A stretch of DNA of 64,000 nucleotides from Streptococcus sanguinis SK1 = NCTC 7863 (GTDB taxonomy: Bacteria; Bacillota; Bacilli; Lactobacillales; Streptococcaceae): NCBI RefSeq assembly GCF_000194945.1, contig NZ_GL878507.1, positions 415,037 to 479,036 on the forward strand, written 5' to 3'. This document shows positions 37,229 to 45,480 of this stretch, in pieces. The notes below the pieces were generated by a model. It ran no database searches and was not told the DNA's origin. It saw only the letters and a list, made by a program, of their open reading frames with translations. The position numbers were made by a program, and so were the translations under genes. Position 1 is the stretch's first letter. Every line of letters starts with the position of its first letter.

Positions 37229-37438
37229 ATGAAGAAAATACTATTAGTGGTTGTGGTGCAGGGCTTGGCTATCTTTGTGATTACAGGTTTGCTTTGTTTA
37301 TTTATGCGGGGGGATTTTTTCTTCCGTGCTTTGGCGCCGATTTTGGGTCTGGCAGCGGGAGGTTTTCGCTTCGTGACGGCCATGGTGACAAAAGCGTTTG
37401 CGCCTAGTCTTTATGAGGACAGCAAGAAAAAGGAATAA
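37229..37438 (+). CDS. Small membrane protein
   Basis: 69 residues with two hydrophobic helices (residues 3-24 and 31-55) and a basic C-terminus ending KKKE. Own extended -10 (TGCTATAAT, 37196-37204), ribosome site cgagggaata, own terminator downstream. Less AT-rich than the immunity genes around it. No family recognised. Confidence 0.6.
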   Translation: MKKILLVVVVQGLAIFVITGLLCLFMRGDFFFRALAPILGLAAGGFRFVTAMVTKAFAPSLYEDSKKKE

Positions 37439-37456
37439 TCTATAGAGTAGACAGTA

Positions 37457-37490
37457 GGTCTGAGGTCGTTTGCCTCAGGCCTTTCTTTTT
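37457..37490 (+). terminator. Terminator
   Basis: GGTCTGAGG / CCTCAGGCC stem, 7-base loop, then tttcttttt. Confidence 0.88.
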
Positions 37491-37522
37491 CTCCTCCCTT
37501 TCCCACCCTATCTCTTATATGG

Positions 37523-37528
37523 TATAAT
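37523..37528 (+). promoter_or_regulatory. -10 box ahead of the truncated toxin
   Basis: TATAAT in the context tctcttatatggtataatgg, matching the context at 33201-33220. It may be the original promoter of the toxin gene, left in place after its 5' part was lost. The leader to 37615 is about 80 bases. Confidence 0.55.
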
Positions 37529-37614
37529 GGAACAAGGACATTTTCCTTTTAGTACTTTGAAAACTCTATATTTTTTGAATCCTTTATCTGCTCTGCTATT
37601 TCCAAAAAAATAAA

Positions 37615-38862
37615 ATGACTGACCTAGGCTGCTCACTAATTTTCGTACAGGATGTGATGAGCTCGCTGTCTGAGAATATCAAGACGGTTGTCAATATCAA
37701 GGACCGCAACACTGGTCAGTTAGTCATGGAAGAGGGAATCCTTAGAGAGATTGACTTCCGCTTGGATCATTTCCCATTTAGCTATGCTGGAAGACAGGTG
37801 TTTGGCTTTGGTATTGGTAAATATGCGGATCATCTAAAAATGAAGCGGACAAATGCGGAACTGGATATTGATATTCCTTCAGGTAGCAAAAATAGCTCTG
37901 TCAATCTAGAACTATCGAATGGCTTTAACAAGGGACTCAAGGTTGATACAGATGGTCTTAACCTTAATAGCAAGGTTAAGACGAAGGTTAATGCTGGAAG
38001 TGGCGTGGCAGATGTGGATCTTACACTTGCGAAGAAATCTGCAGACTTAGAACTTCCTGTTAAGACTAACTTGACAGAGGCTGGTACTTTAAATGGAATT
38101 GCTGGAGCCAAAGCTGCGGACATGGACGTTCCGAAGGTGAAGCAGATATCAGGAGACAGTGCAACCACGGCTGTTAGCGGAGTCAAGCCAGGTGATGTTG
38201 AAGCACCGAAGGTTAACAAAGAACAAATTCTAAGAAATATAGAAGAAAGCAGGCTTGCGAGGAAATCCAGTAACTTTGACCAATATCTGGCGAAGGAGAA
38301 ATTCCAGAAAACCTTGATGGGTATGGAACCGATGGACCGTCAGAGATATCTTCAATGGCATAAGTATGCGGAGGCAGGTATCGAACCATCCAATAGAGTC
38401 AAATTAAGAAATTGGTCATATCCACCTGAGCCAGAATTTTACCTTAAAAATAAAAATGTATATGATAATCCAGATTATTTTAATCAGTTAACAGGGGATA
38501 CAATTTATCCAGGAAGTCCCGAGAGTTCCATGGGTAGAGTTGATGGAAGTATACATAAAAATGGATTTTTGAATGGCGAATATGTAGAGGATATAATAGA
38601 ACCAGGAACTGTTTTAGATCGCTATGGTGATAATGATTCTGGCCGTTATTTTTCTCCTTCAGGCGCTAGTTTTGGAGAAAGAGCGCTACCACCTTTCATG
38701 AAAAACAAGCCTAAGATAACTTATATTGCAACTAAACCAATCCCTAATAAAAAAGGATTAATTGCTCCATGGTTTGATGAGCCTGGAATGGGCATTCAAC
38801 ACTTTACAGATATGGAAGTGGGGTATTTGATGAATAATGGTTATCTAAAAATAATTGAATGA
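37615..38862 (+). pseudogene. 5'-truncated polymorphic toxin with C-terminal TNT (NAD glycohydrolase) domain
   Basis: 415 codons. The C-terminal ~100 residues form a TNT/DUF4237 domain: T-V-L-D-R336-Y-G, F-S-P-S-G...E-R356-A-L-P-P, A-P-W-F-D-E-P-G-M-G-I-Q395, the Arg and Gln being the conserved NADase positions. Ahead of it is a repetitive Val/Asp/Lys linker (about residues 85-210), but no LXG, WXG or signal region, and the first ATG lacks a ribosome site. Homologous toxins carry a ~200-residue N-terminal trafficking domain, so I read this as a toxin that lost its 5' end. It could still supply a recombination cassette. The next gene is its likely immunity partner. Confidence 0.72.
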
Positions 38863-38872
38863 GGTAAAAATA

Positions 38873-39256
38873 ATGCAGTTAAAGCAAGAATTAATGGAGT
38901 TGCTATTAAAAATAGGGGAGACAAATCTTAATCAGTCGGATTTATTTACAGAAGAAAAACCATCTCTATTCTTACCGGAAGGACGTACTATTTATTTAGA
39001 GGGCGATCATTACTACATTGTTGGTGTCGAACGTGGCAAAATAAATTCTGAGAAAAAATTTGATAATAAGGAAGATATTCTTTATTATCTTTTGCAATCA
39101 TATGTTACTAGAATAGCATCAAAGAATGCATGGACTAATGCTAATGGAGATTTTGAACGTTATAATAGCCTTCTTCAAGAAGAACAAATTCGTTTATTTA
39201 GTATAATTAATCCTAAGTATGGAGAGAGAAGAAGGAAGGAAATAGACATAAATTAA
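38873..39256 (+). CDS. Imm63-like immunity protein for the TNT toxin
   Basis: 127 residues from the ATG after tgaggtaaaaata, 10 bases after the toxin stop. The pattern D-H-Y-Y-I-V-G-V-E-R-G, then a D-x-E-D-I-L-Y-Y-L-L helix, then D-F-E-R-Y...E-E-Q-I-R-L-F and R-R-K-E-I matches Imm63 as I know it. Order and spacing are those of a toxin-immunity pair. It should protect the cell's NAD from the cognate NADase delivered by kin. Confidence 0.7.
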   Translation: MQLKQELMELLLKIGETNLNQSDLFTEEKPSLFLPEGRTIYLEGDHYYIVGVERGKINSEKKFDNKEDILYYLLQSYVTRIASKNAWTNANGDFERYNSLLQEEQIRLFSIINPKYGERRRKEIDIN

Positions 39257-39310
39257 ATTGAAGGGAAAAATAAAGAATTTTAGAGTATATAAAAGTAGGA
39301 GATATTCTAT

Positions 39311-39563
39311 GTGGGGATAAAATACGGAACAATGGATAGAGGAAGCTTTAATGGAAAGCATGTTTATAATACATTCCAAGAAGCAAAAACAAAATTTTTA
39401 GATTTTTTAGCAGACATAGTTATTATTAATCGATACTATGCCAAGGAAGGAATGCCCGTTAACTATCTATCCCCCCCTCTGGGATGATACCACAGAATAA
39501 CAAATAGTTCCTTCTTATGATAGAATAAATGAAGCAAGAGTTTATGTATCCCCACTTAAGTAG
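39311..39563 (+). pseudogene. Broken small gene with frameshift at a C7 run
   Basis: GTG start after taggagatattctat gives VGIKYGTMDRGSFNGKH..., running 58 codons to TGA at 39485. Shifting frame at the run of seven C (39471-39477) continues as P-L-W-D-D-T-T-E, then a TAA (39498), then Q-I-V-P-S-Y-D-R-I-N-E-A-R-V-Y-V-S-P-L-K to TAG at 39563. A frameshift plus one nonsense codon in a formerly ~84-residue gene explains both halves. It fills most of the otherwise empty 39257-39596 gap. Likely a dead immunity gene. Confidence 0.55.
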
Positions 39564-39596
39564 AAAATGCCTGTCATGTGTTGAATACGTGGAGGG

Positions 39597-40045
39597 ATGA
39601 TGGATAAATTATACATAGTGGTTGATGGAATTGAACATCAATACTTTGATTGTGATAGTACAGGATATTATTTGATTTCCTATGATCCTTTATCAGAGAA
39701 TAATGGTTATAAATTATTTGATTCAGAGTTGAAACAATATAGAAAATACTTGACAGAAAAACAGGTTGAAAAAAATATAAAATTATAGATCATATTTGGT
39801 TTAATGAACAAAAATGGGATATTTTTCAACGAAGTGATGATAATTTAGATAAACCCAATTCATGGGTAACGATTGTTTCTGACGATATAGAATTTTTAAA
39901 TAGAAATGGACTATGGAAGGAGGAGAATTTAGTTGAAAGTAGGTATGGACATCTGTATTACTGTTCTTTACCAATCGAGGCAGAAAAGTTTTCTCTAATT
40001 CGAACTCGAAAAAATCTCCCTATATAGTCAAGATAGTAAGAAAGT
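39597..40045 (+). pseudogene. Frameshifted hypothetical gene (A7 run)
   Basis: The first frame encodes 63 residues (MMDKLYIVVDGIEHQYFD...) to TAG at 39786. The -1 frame continues from the same place as DHIWFNEQKWDIFQR...FSLIRTRKNL for 85 codons to TAG at 40045. Frames join cleanly across a run of seven A (39769-39775) in the context GAA AAA AAT. Restored product about 148 residues, soluble, acidic. It may be a decayed immunity gene, or one switched by slippage at A7. Confidence 0.6.
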
Positions 40046-40053
40046 AGTTTATT

Positions 40054-40932
40054 ATGAAATCAGTTAGTTTTACAATAAAAAGCAATCAGTCACTAAGGAT
40101 TGGCGAGGTTCTTCAAGCAGATCTTTTTGAATGTTACAGCGTTTCCGCTAAGGATGCAAGATTAAAACCATCTGCAGACTCTCTTATTTCAGATTTCCAT
40201 TCGGTCCAGTTTGGAGTCAAAGAGAAGTCTAGTTTAGGTTTCCGTCTATCCTTTGATGGTCAAGTTTATCAGGTAGCTGTTCCAGATTTAGCGACCGTTT
40301 CTGATTGGACTGGCGCCTTGCTATTCTTGAAAACCTTACTCGTTATCTTAGATGTAAATGTGTGCGAACACGATGGCGTGGAGTATGATAAAGAATCCAT
40401 TCTTGATTTCCATTTCACGGATACTTTCTTATCAGCTCTTTCAGAATTGACCAAGGAAGTAAAAGTCCATCCTATAGTAGAAGTTATGGGAGTGAAACGT
40501 CCCATTTACATCAATGAACTCTACCTAGGGCAGATTATCCATGTTCCAGAAGAGCAACTTTTGAATAGCTATGACCAGCGTTTGCGCTTTACCCAACAGC
40601 TGAATGCTTATTACTCTGAGCAACAAGTTTTTAAAGTAGAGCAGGATGGTGAGGATATCATCATTCCTGTCAACTATCTAAATAGTGAAGGACGAACAAT
40701 CTTACCATCTCATCCAGAGCTAGAACCTCAATATTTGCAACAGTATCGAGGAAGTAAGGTTGCAGTTGCACGACTATTTATCATGACAGCCGATGGAGAA
40801 AAACTAGCCGAAGTTCCTTATCGACAATTCTTAGAGTCGTTGACCGAGGGTATCTATATGTTGGATGCCAAATATGTTCTTGTTGACCCGATTTCTCCTG
40901 AAACTTTAAAGCAGATACTAGCCAGAATTTAA
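40054..40932 (+). CDS. DUF4299 family protein
   Basis: 292 residues, no signal peptide or membrane helix. Start MKSVSFTIKSNQSL, and the mid-block LLVILDVNVCEHDGVEYD matches the DUF4299 family, found mainly in streptococci and of unknown function. It starts 8 bases after the broken gene. Its better-preserved, longer frame amid decayed neighbours suggests it is under selection. Confidence 0.7.
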   Translation: MKSVSFTIKSNQSLRIGEVLQADLFECYSVSAKDARLKPSADSLISDFHSVQFGVKEKSSLGFRLSFDGQVYQVAVPDLATVSDWTGALLFLKTLLVILDVNVCEHDGVEYDKESILDFHFTDTFLSALSELTKEVKVHPIVEVMGVKRPIYINELYLGQIIHVPEEQLLNSYDQRLRFTQQLNAYYSEQQVFKVEQDGEDIIIPVNYLNSEGRTILPSHPELEPQYLQQYRGSKVAVARLFIMTADGEKLAEVPYRQFLESLTEGIYMLDAKYVLVDPISPETLKQILARI

Positions 40933-41026
40933 AAAGTCGTATAAAAATATCTTTTGAGAAATCTTCTTTGATATGATTTTACATTCCGACAAATATGTTC
41001 TATCAGCCTGAAAAATCAGACAAGTT

Positions 41027-41061
41027 TAGAGATTTTTAGAATTAACCAATGGAGTAAATAA
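41027..41061 (+). repeat. Remnant of toxin 3' end, cassette A
   Basis: Reads in frame as L-E-I-F-R-I-N-Q-W-S-K-stop, ending at the base before the next gene's ATG. A near-identical 35-base stretch lies at 42448-42482 (G-I-F-R-I-N-Q-W-G-K-stop), also abutting a paralogous ATG. Confidence 0.55.
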
Positions 41062-41616
41062 ATGAAGAAATTTGAAATACCAGAGCCTAAAGATTATCAA
41101 AATTTTGTCAAACATTACTTAGAAGTGATGAGGGAAGGAAAAGAAGCTCAGGCTTTTCTAGGAACAGAAGTTAAGTATCGTTTTCGACAACGAGATTCTT
41201 ATGAACTTGATAGTACAGATATTGGGGTATTAATGGAATATTGCTTATATCCTTTGTATGTGGAAGGTGATAGGGATATAGCGCGCAGAACCTTTGCTAT
41301 CTTGAAAGATTTTAGCTTATCGGTTGACTTAGTCAAATTAGATAAGGTAACTGATTATATTTTTATTCAAAATAGGCGTTTAAGAAGATATACTAGTCTT
41401 CCCTTTATCATTGAAACAGATGAATTAGTTAAAAATATTATAGAAAGCATTTCAAAATTATCAGATGGACAGAAGAAAGATTGGTTATACCAAGGGCTGT
41501 GTAATGCATTGGAGTGTGATCCAGTATACAGGAAGTGTGATGAAGAAAAGGTGGAGAAGATTCTCAAGGAATTTAAGGAAAAATACTACAATCCACCAAA
41601 GGTAGTAGAATTGTAG
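41062..41616 (+). CDS. Hypothetical immunity-type protein, cassette A
   Basis: 184 residues, helical, soluble, charged. Begins with F-V-K-H-Y-L-E-V-M-R-E-G-K-E-A and ends with F-K-E-K-Y-Y-N-P-P-K-V-V-E. Full-length paralogue of the gene at 42483. It starts right after the remnant tail of a toxin reading frame, the position of an immunity gene. No named family recognised. Confidence 0.62.
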   Translation: MKKFEIPEPKDYQNFVKHYLEVMREGKEAQAFLGTEVKYRFRQRDSYELDSTDIGVLMEYCLYPLYVEGDRDIARRTFAILKDFSLSVDLVKLDKVTDYIFIQNRRLRRYTSLPFIIETDELVKNIIESISKLSDGQKKDWLYQGLCNALECDPVYRKCDEEKVEKILKEFKEKYYNPPKVVEL

Positions 41617-41656
41617 GAAATTAAATTAAGGATGTAGGGAGGATGGAGGAATTTTG

Positions 41657-42232
41657 ATGGCAAAACAGGAATTATTAGACTTTTTAAAATTTAATAGAAA
41701 TAAGCCTAGATATTATACCGCATACTTAAATAAAAAAGTTTTGGAGCAGTTTGCGATAGGGTATTATCAGGATTTAAGTGCAAATAGATTTATAGTGTAT
41801 GAGGTGACTGAACGTCAACAGTTACATGAAAAAGCTAGTTTTGAAAGAGAAAAGGATGCTATTAAAGAGATTTATGAGATTGTAAAATATAGATGTAGGA
41901 TTAAAAGTATACCTATTCAGTTAGATGTTTCAGAAATTGATGCAATCGGAACAAGTGATAAAGACTTGGAACTTTTATTAATAGATGGCAATCTTTGGCT
42001 TCCAGATACCGAAGAAGAACATCTTTTGAAACTTCAAGAAAAACTCAATAACTATATCTACTTCCTCGAAAGCAAGCAGTATGTAGAACGATACGGCGAT
42101 AACTTTGATAAAAAAGTCATTCATATCACATTCCAGTATTCTCCATCTGACAACGGTCTAGCCTTTTTAGCAGTTGTACAGAAGACATTACAGAATACAG
42201 ATATGAGTTTAAAGGTAGAATTGCCGGAGTAA
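41657..42232 (+). CDS. DUF6572 protein with KQEL-type N-terminal domain
   Basis: 191 residues from ATG 41657 (ggatggaggaattttg ahead). Residues 1-90 form a domain starting MAKQELLDFLK with YEVTERQQLHEKASFEREKDAI. Residues 95-191 are DUF6572 (IDAIGTSDKDLELLLIDG...). The 3' third is nearly identical in DNA to the gene at 36411. The N-domain recurs alone at 43078. Likely a recombinant partner of the cassette A immunity gene. Confidence 0.68.
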   Translation: MAKQELLDFLKFNRNKPRYYTAYLNKKVLEQFAIGYYQDLSANRFIVYEVTERQQLHEKASFEREKDAIKEIYEIVKYRCRIKSIPIQLDVSEIDAIGTSDKDLELLLIDGNLWLPDTEEEHLLKLQEKLNNYIYFLESKQYVERYGDNFDKKVIHITFQYSPSDNGLAFLAVVQKTLQNTDMSLKVELPE

Positions 42233-42233
42233 T

Positions 42234-42260
42234 AAAGAGAGCGAATTCGCTCTCTTTTTT
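42234..42260 (+). terminator. Terminator
   Basis: Perfect palindrome AAAGAGAGCGA / TCGCTCTCTTT with T run, one base after the stop. A TATAAT box follows directly at 42265. Confidence 0.88.
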
Positions 42261-42311
42261 GTGGTATAATTGGACTAGGTTATTAAGACTTTTTTAAACA
42301 GGTAAAAATAG

Positions 42312-42482
42312 CGAACTGCATGTGCCGTCATTGACACAACAGGACATTCATACGACAAATTTTTATCTGCGATTGAACGTCAAGGCTATTATGAAATCAA
42401 AAATCCACGTGTCTATAAGCCTGGCACTAATGAAATTGTTCAAGTTGAGGGGATTTTCAGAATAAATCAATGGGGTAAATAA
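42312..42482 (+). pseudogene. Orphan toxin C-terminal fragment, cassette B
   Basis: An open stretch without start encodes V-I-D-T-T-G-H-S-Y-D-K-F-L-S-A-I-E-R-Q-G-Y-Y-E-I, then N-P-R-V-Y-K-P-G-T-N-E-I and G-I-F-R-I-N-Q-W-G-K-stop, 56 codons. The upstream end is a stop codon 40 bases after a TATAAT. It looks like the tail of a polymorphic toxin joined directly to its immunity gene, whose ATG follows with no gap. Toxin family not identified. Confidence 0.6.
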
Positions 42483-43037
42483 ATGCAGACTTATAAATTG
42501 AAAAATAAAGAAAATTATAAACACTTTGCCAAACATTATCTAGAAGTGATGAGGGAAGGAAAAGAAGCCGAAGCTTTTCTTGGAAAGGATATTAGGTATC
42601 GTTTTCAACAACGAAACTCAATGATAACAGAATACACTGATATTCAGGTGTTGCTGGAATATTGTTTATTCCCTCTATATGTAGGAGGTGATAAGGATAT
42701 CGAGAGAAGGACCTTTGAGATATTAAAAGAGCTTTCTTTAAGTATTGATGAAAAGAAAATATGGCAAGTTACAGAATATTTATTGCTTCAAGATTTCATT
42801 CTGGCGGAATATAAACCCCTTCCTTTTGAAATTGATACAAGAAAATTAGTTCCTCTTATACTCGATACAATAGAAAAACTTCCTAACGAGTTAAAAACTA
42901 GTGGATATTATAGTCGATTAATTGGAAATATTAAATCAATTCCTTCTTTCAAGTCTTATGATATGAAAAAGGTAAAGAAGATTCTTAAGGAATTCAAGGA
43001 AAAATACTACAATCCACCTAAAGTGGTAGAACAATAG
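42483..43037 (+). CDS. Hypothetical immunity-type protein, cassette B
   Basis: 184 residues, paralogue of the gene at 41062: same start region (F-A-K-H-Y-L-E-V-M-R-E-G-K-E-A), same length, same end (Y-N-P-P-K-V-V-E-Q), with the middle (residues 60-160) more diverged. It directly follows a toxin tail fragment. Divergence in the centre with conserved ends is what one expects of specificity-determining immunity proteins. Weak ribosome site (tggggtaaata), possibly coupled to upstream translation. Confidence 0.62.
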   Translation: MQTYKLKNKENYKHFAKHYLEVMREGKEAEAFLGKDIRYRFQQRNSMITEYTDIQVLLEYCLFPLYVGGDKDIERRTFEILKELSLSIDEKKIWQVTEYLLLQDFILAEYKPLPFEIDTRKLVPLILDTIEKLPNELKTSGYYSRLIGNIKSIPSFKSYDMKKVKKILKEFKEKYYNPPKVVEQ

Positions 43038-43077
43038 CAAGCGTCATGGTGGATGTGAGAGTTGTAGAGAATTTTAA

Positions 43078-43365
43078 ATGACTAAACAAGAACTAATAAA
43101 TTTTATTAATAAACATAAAGATAAAATAGGGGCATTTCATATTGCGCTTGATGAACGATTTGAAGGTCAATTTACTTTGGGATACTATTATGATGATAAG
43201 TCTAGGAAGTATAAAGTTTATGAAGTTAATGAACGTCAATGTATCTGGATTAGAGATGAATTTAAAAATGAAAATGATGCAATAGAGCGACTTTTTCGTT
43301 TGATAAAAACAACTTTTTGGATAAAAGAAACTCCAATTCTGTCAGACGTTTCAGAAAATGATTGA
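43078..43365 (+). pseudogene. KQEL-type N-domain without DUF6572 (truncated paralogue)
   Basis: 95 codons: MTKQELINFINKHKDKIG..., YKVYEVNERQCIWIRDEFKNENDAIERL, ending in S-D-V-S-E-N-D-stop. It matches residues 1-95 of the gene at 41657 up to L-D-V-S-E-I-D, exactly where DUF6572 would begin. The DUF6572 part is missing, and the next broken gene ends with one. Either a truncated gene or a functional single-domain version. Confidence 0.55.
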
Positions 43366-43429
43366 TTAGAAACAGTGATATATTTTTCATTGGGCTTACT
43401 TATATGAAGGGGAAAAGGTGTATTACTAA

Positions 43430-44074
43430 ATGAATCAAATAAAAGCAAATGGATTTATCATAACTGAAGAAGGCGGAAATTATACTATGTCCTGGATGTC
43501 AGGAGGTTTTCAAGATAAAGAAGTAAGTTATCCAGTAAGCAAGTAATTAGTAGACAAAGCTTTAAAGTCTGAACAGGATGCTTATGAAGTTGAACTGTTC
43601 TTAGAAACCGGAGAATGGGTGACTAAGGAAAGCAACGAAGCGGCTAGACAGAATTATTTTAGGGATTCACCTATTCGTATTTTAGTAAATCCGTCGTCTA
43701 TTAAACGGCTGTTTTCTGAACGAGAATTTATTGAGTTGCTACAAGAAGCCATTTCTTCTGAATTAAAGCCAACAGAGCTTGATTCTATTGGAATAATTGA
43801 TAATCATTTGGAGCTTCTCCTAGTGTATCCAGTTGACTGGCAGGAAGAAATAGAGGCAGTCCATCTAGAAATTCTTCAAGAAAAACTCAATAATTATATC
43901 TACTTCCTCGAAAGCAAGCAGTATGTGGCACGATACGGCGATAGCTTTGATAAAAAAGTCATTCATATCACATTCCAGTATTCCCCATCTGACAACGGTT
44001 TGGCCTTTCTCGCAGCTGTTCAGAAAGTGTTACAACCTACAGATATGAGCTTGAAGGTAGAATTGCCAGAGTGA
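43430..44074 (+). pseudogene. DUF6572 gene with in-frame nonsense codon
   Basis: Starting at ATG 43430, the frame gives the 60-residue island domain (G-F-I-I-T-E-E-G-G-N-Y-T ... V-S-Y-P-V-S-K), then TAA at 43544 where its homologue at 36180 has GAA (T-K-E-L). It then continues in frame L-V-D-K-A-L...E-T-G-E-W and a full DUF6572 domain to 44074. A single base change (GAA to TAA) broke it. A GTG at 43619 could restart translation of a 151-residue piece. Confidence 0.72.
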
Positions 44075-44077
44075 GAA

Positions 44078-44120
44078 AAAACCACAGAAATCCCTCGTGA
44101 TCTTCTGTGGTTTCGTTTTT
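44078..44120. terminator. Bidirectional terminator at the island's right edge
   Basis: AAACCACAGAA / TTCTGTGGTTT, 13-base loop, T-rich on the plus side and A-rich on the minus side. Separates the last island gene from the convergent pepT. Confidence 0.85.
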
Positions 44121-45342
44121 AATCTTGATAGGAAACAATGCCGATGATGGTATCGACAGCGCGTTCCATGGTTTCTAGGCTGACATACTCAAAGCGTCCG
44201 TGCATGTTCTCGCCGCCGGCAAAGAGGTTGGGAGTCGGGATGCCCATAAAGGAAATTTTAGAGCCGTCAGTTCCGCCACGGATAGGCTCGATGATAGGCT
44301 CAATGTCCAGACTTTCCATGACTGCTTTGGCGATATGGATAGGTGTCATGTCCTTTTCAATGACCTGCTTCATGTTGTAATACTGGTCTTTGAGGGTTAG
44401 GATAACTCGCTCGCTGCCCAACTCTTGGTTCATCTTGTCAGCAATAGCCTGCATAGCAGCTTTGCGATTTTCAAAAGCCTCTGTCTCAAAGTCGCGGATA
44501 ATGTAGCTAGCTTGAGCTTCTTCGACAGTACCGGTCAGGTTCATCAGGTGGTAGAAGCCTTGGTAGCCTTCAGTCTTCTCTGGTCGGTCGGCTTCTGGCA
44601 GCTGGTTGTGGAAGTCAATAGCCAGCTGGAGAGCATTGACCATCTGGTCTTTAGCAGTTCCTGGATGGACATTGCGGCCTTGGAAGGTCAGTTCTGCTCC
44701 AGCAGCGCTAAAGGTTTCGTACTGGAGTTCTCCTAGAGGGCCGCCGTCTACTGTGTAGGCAAAGTCCACATCGAAGTCTTCAGCGTCAAACTTATCAGCC
44801 CCGATACCGATTTCCTCGTCTGGTCCAAAGCCAACTCGGATTTCTCCGTGCTTGATTTCTGGATGGGCAGACAGGTATTCGATAGCAGTCATGATTTCAG
44901 CAATACCTGACTTGTCGTCTGCTCCCAAAAGAGTGGTTCCGTCAGTCGTAATTAAGGTTTGGCCCTTGTATTTATGGAGACTGGCAAAGTCCGCAGGATC
45001 TAAGTTAAAGCCAGATTGCCCCAGCGGAATCACACCGCCGTCATAATTCTCGATGACCTGTGGCTGGATGTTTTCTGCGTTGAAGTCCGCCGTATCCATG
45101 TGGGAAATAAAGCCAATCTTGCGGGTAAAGCTTGGGTCATTGGCTGGCAGAGTTCCAATCGCAAAGCCGTTGGGCAGGTAGTAGACATTTTCCAAGCCAA
45201 CCCGCTTCATTTCAGGAATGAGGACATTGTTGGCAAAGTCCACCTGACTCTGGGTGCTGGGTGTAGTTGTAGATGTCTCGTCTGAGCGCGTGTTGACCTT
45301 GACATACGTCAGGAAACGATCTAAAAGATTAGGATATTTCAT
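44119..45342 (-). CDS. pepT: Peptidase T (tripeptide aminopeptidase)
   Basis: 407 residues, M20 family. Metal ligand motifs: [52 protein letters not shown] and the C-terminal [23 protein letters not shown]. Cleaves N-terminal residues of tripeptides in the cytoplasm. Ribosome site aaaggagc; an extended -10 (TGCTAAAAT, minus strand, hexamer 45373-45378) lies 31 bases upstream of the start. Confidence 0.96.
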   Translation of the reverse strand: MKYPNLLDRFLTYVKVNTRSDETSTTTPSTQSQVDFANNVLIPEMKRVGLENVYYLPNGFAIGTLPANDPSFTRKIGFISHMDTADFNAENIQPQVIENYDGGVIPLGQSGFNLDPADFASLHKYKGQTLITTDGTTLLGADDKSGIAEIMTAIEYLSAHPEIKHGEIRVGFGPDEEIGIGADKFDAEDFDVDFAYTVDGGPLGELQYETFSAAGAELTFQGRNVHPGTAKDQMVNALQLAIDFHNQLPEADRPEKTEGYQGFYHLMNLTGTVEEAQASYIIRDFETEAFENRKAAMQAIADKMNQELGSERVILTLKDQYYNMKQVIEKDMTPIHIAKAVMESLDIEPIIEPIRGGTDGSKISFMGIPTPNLFAGGENMHGRFEYVSLETMERAVDTIIGIVSYQD

Positions 45343-45462
45343 AAATGCTCCTTTTTCATTTCATTTAAATCTATTTTAGCATATTCAGGGGAGAGTGAGA
45401 AATGTTTTTCGTTTCTTGAGGGCAAAGGTAAAATCTAGCAATTAGTTTTATATCTTGTCAAA

Positions 45463-45471
45463 ATCTGGTAA
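45463..45471 (+). promoter_or_regulatory. Extended -10 of the glycolipid-type cluster
   Basis: TGGTAAACT with the hexamer TAAACT ending 9 bases or so before the ATG of the SDR gene. No good -35. If used, transcription starts at or next to the A of the ATG. Confidence 0.5.
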
Positions 45472-45480
45472 ACTATATCT

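Noticed and set aside
36887..43990. CRISPR-like repetition in the immunity island
   Set aside because: The repeats are long, coding and irregularly spaced; they are paralogous gene ends.
32057..44074. Prophage or integrative element
   Set aside because: No integrase, terminase, capsid, replication or conjugation gene, and no flanking tRNA or attachment repeats were seen.
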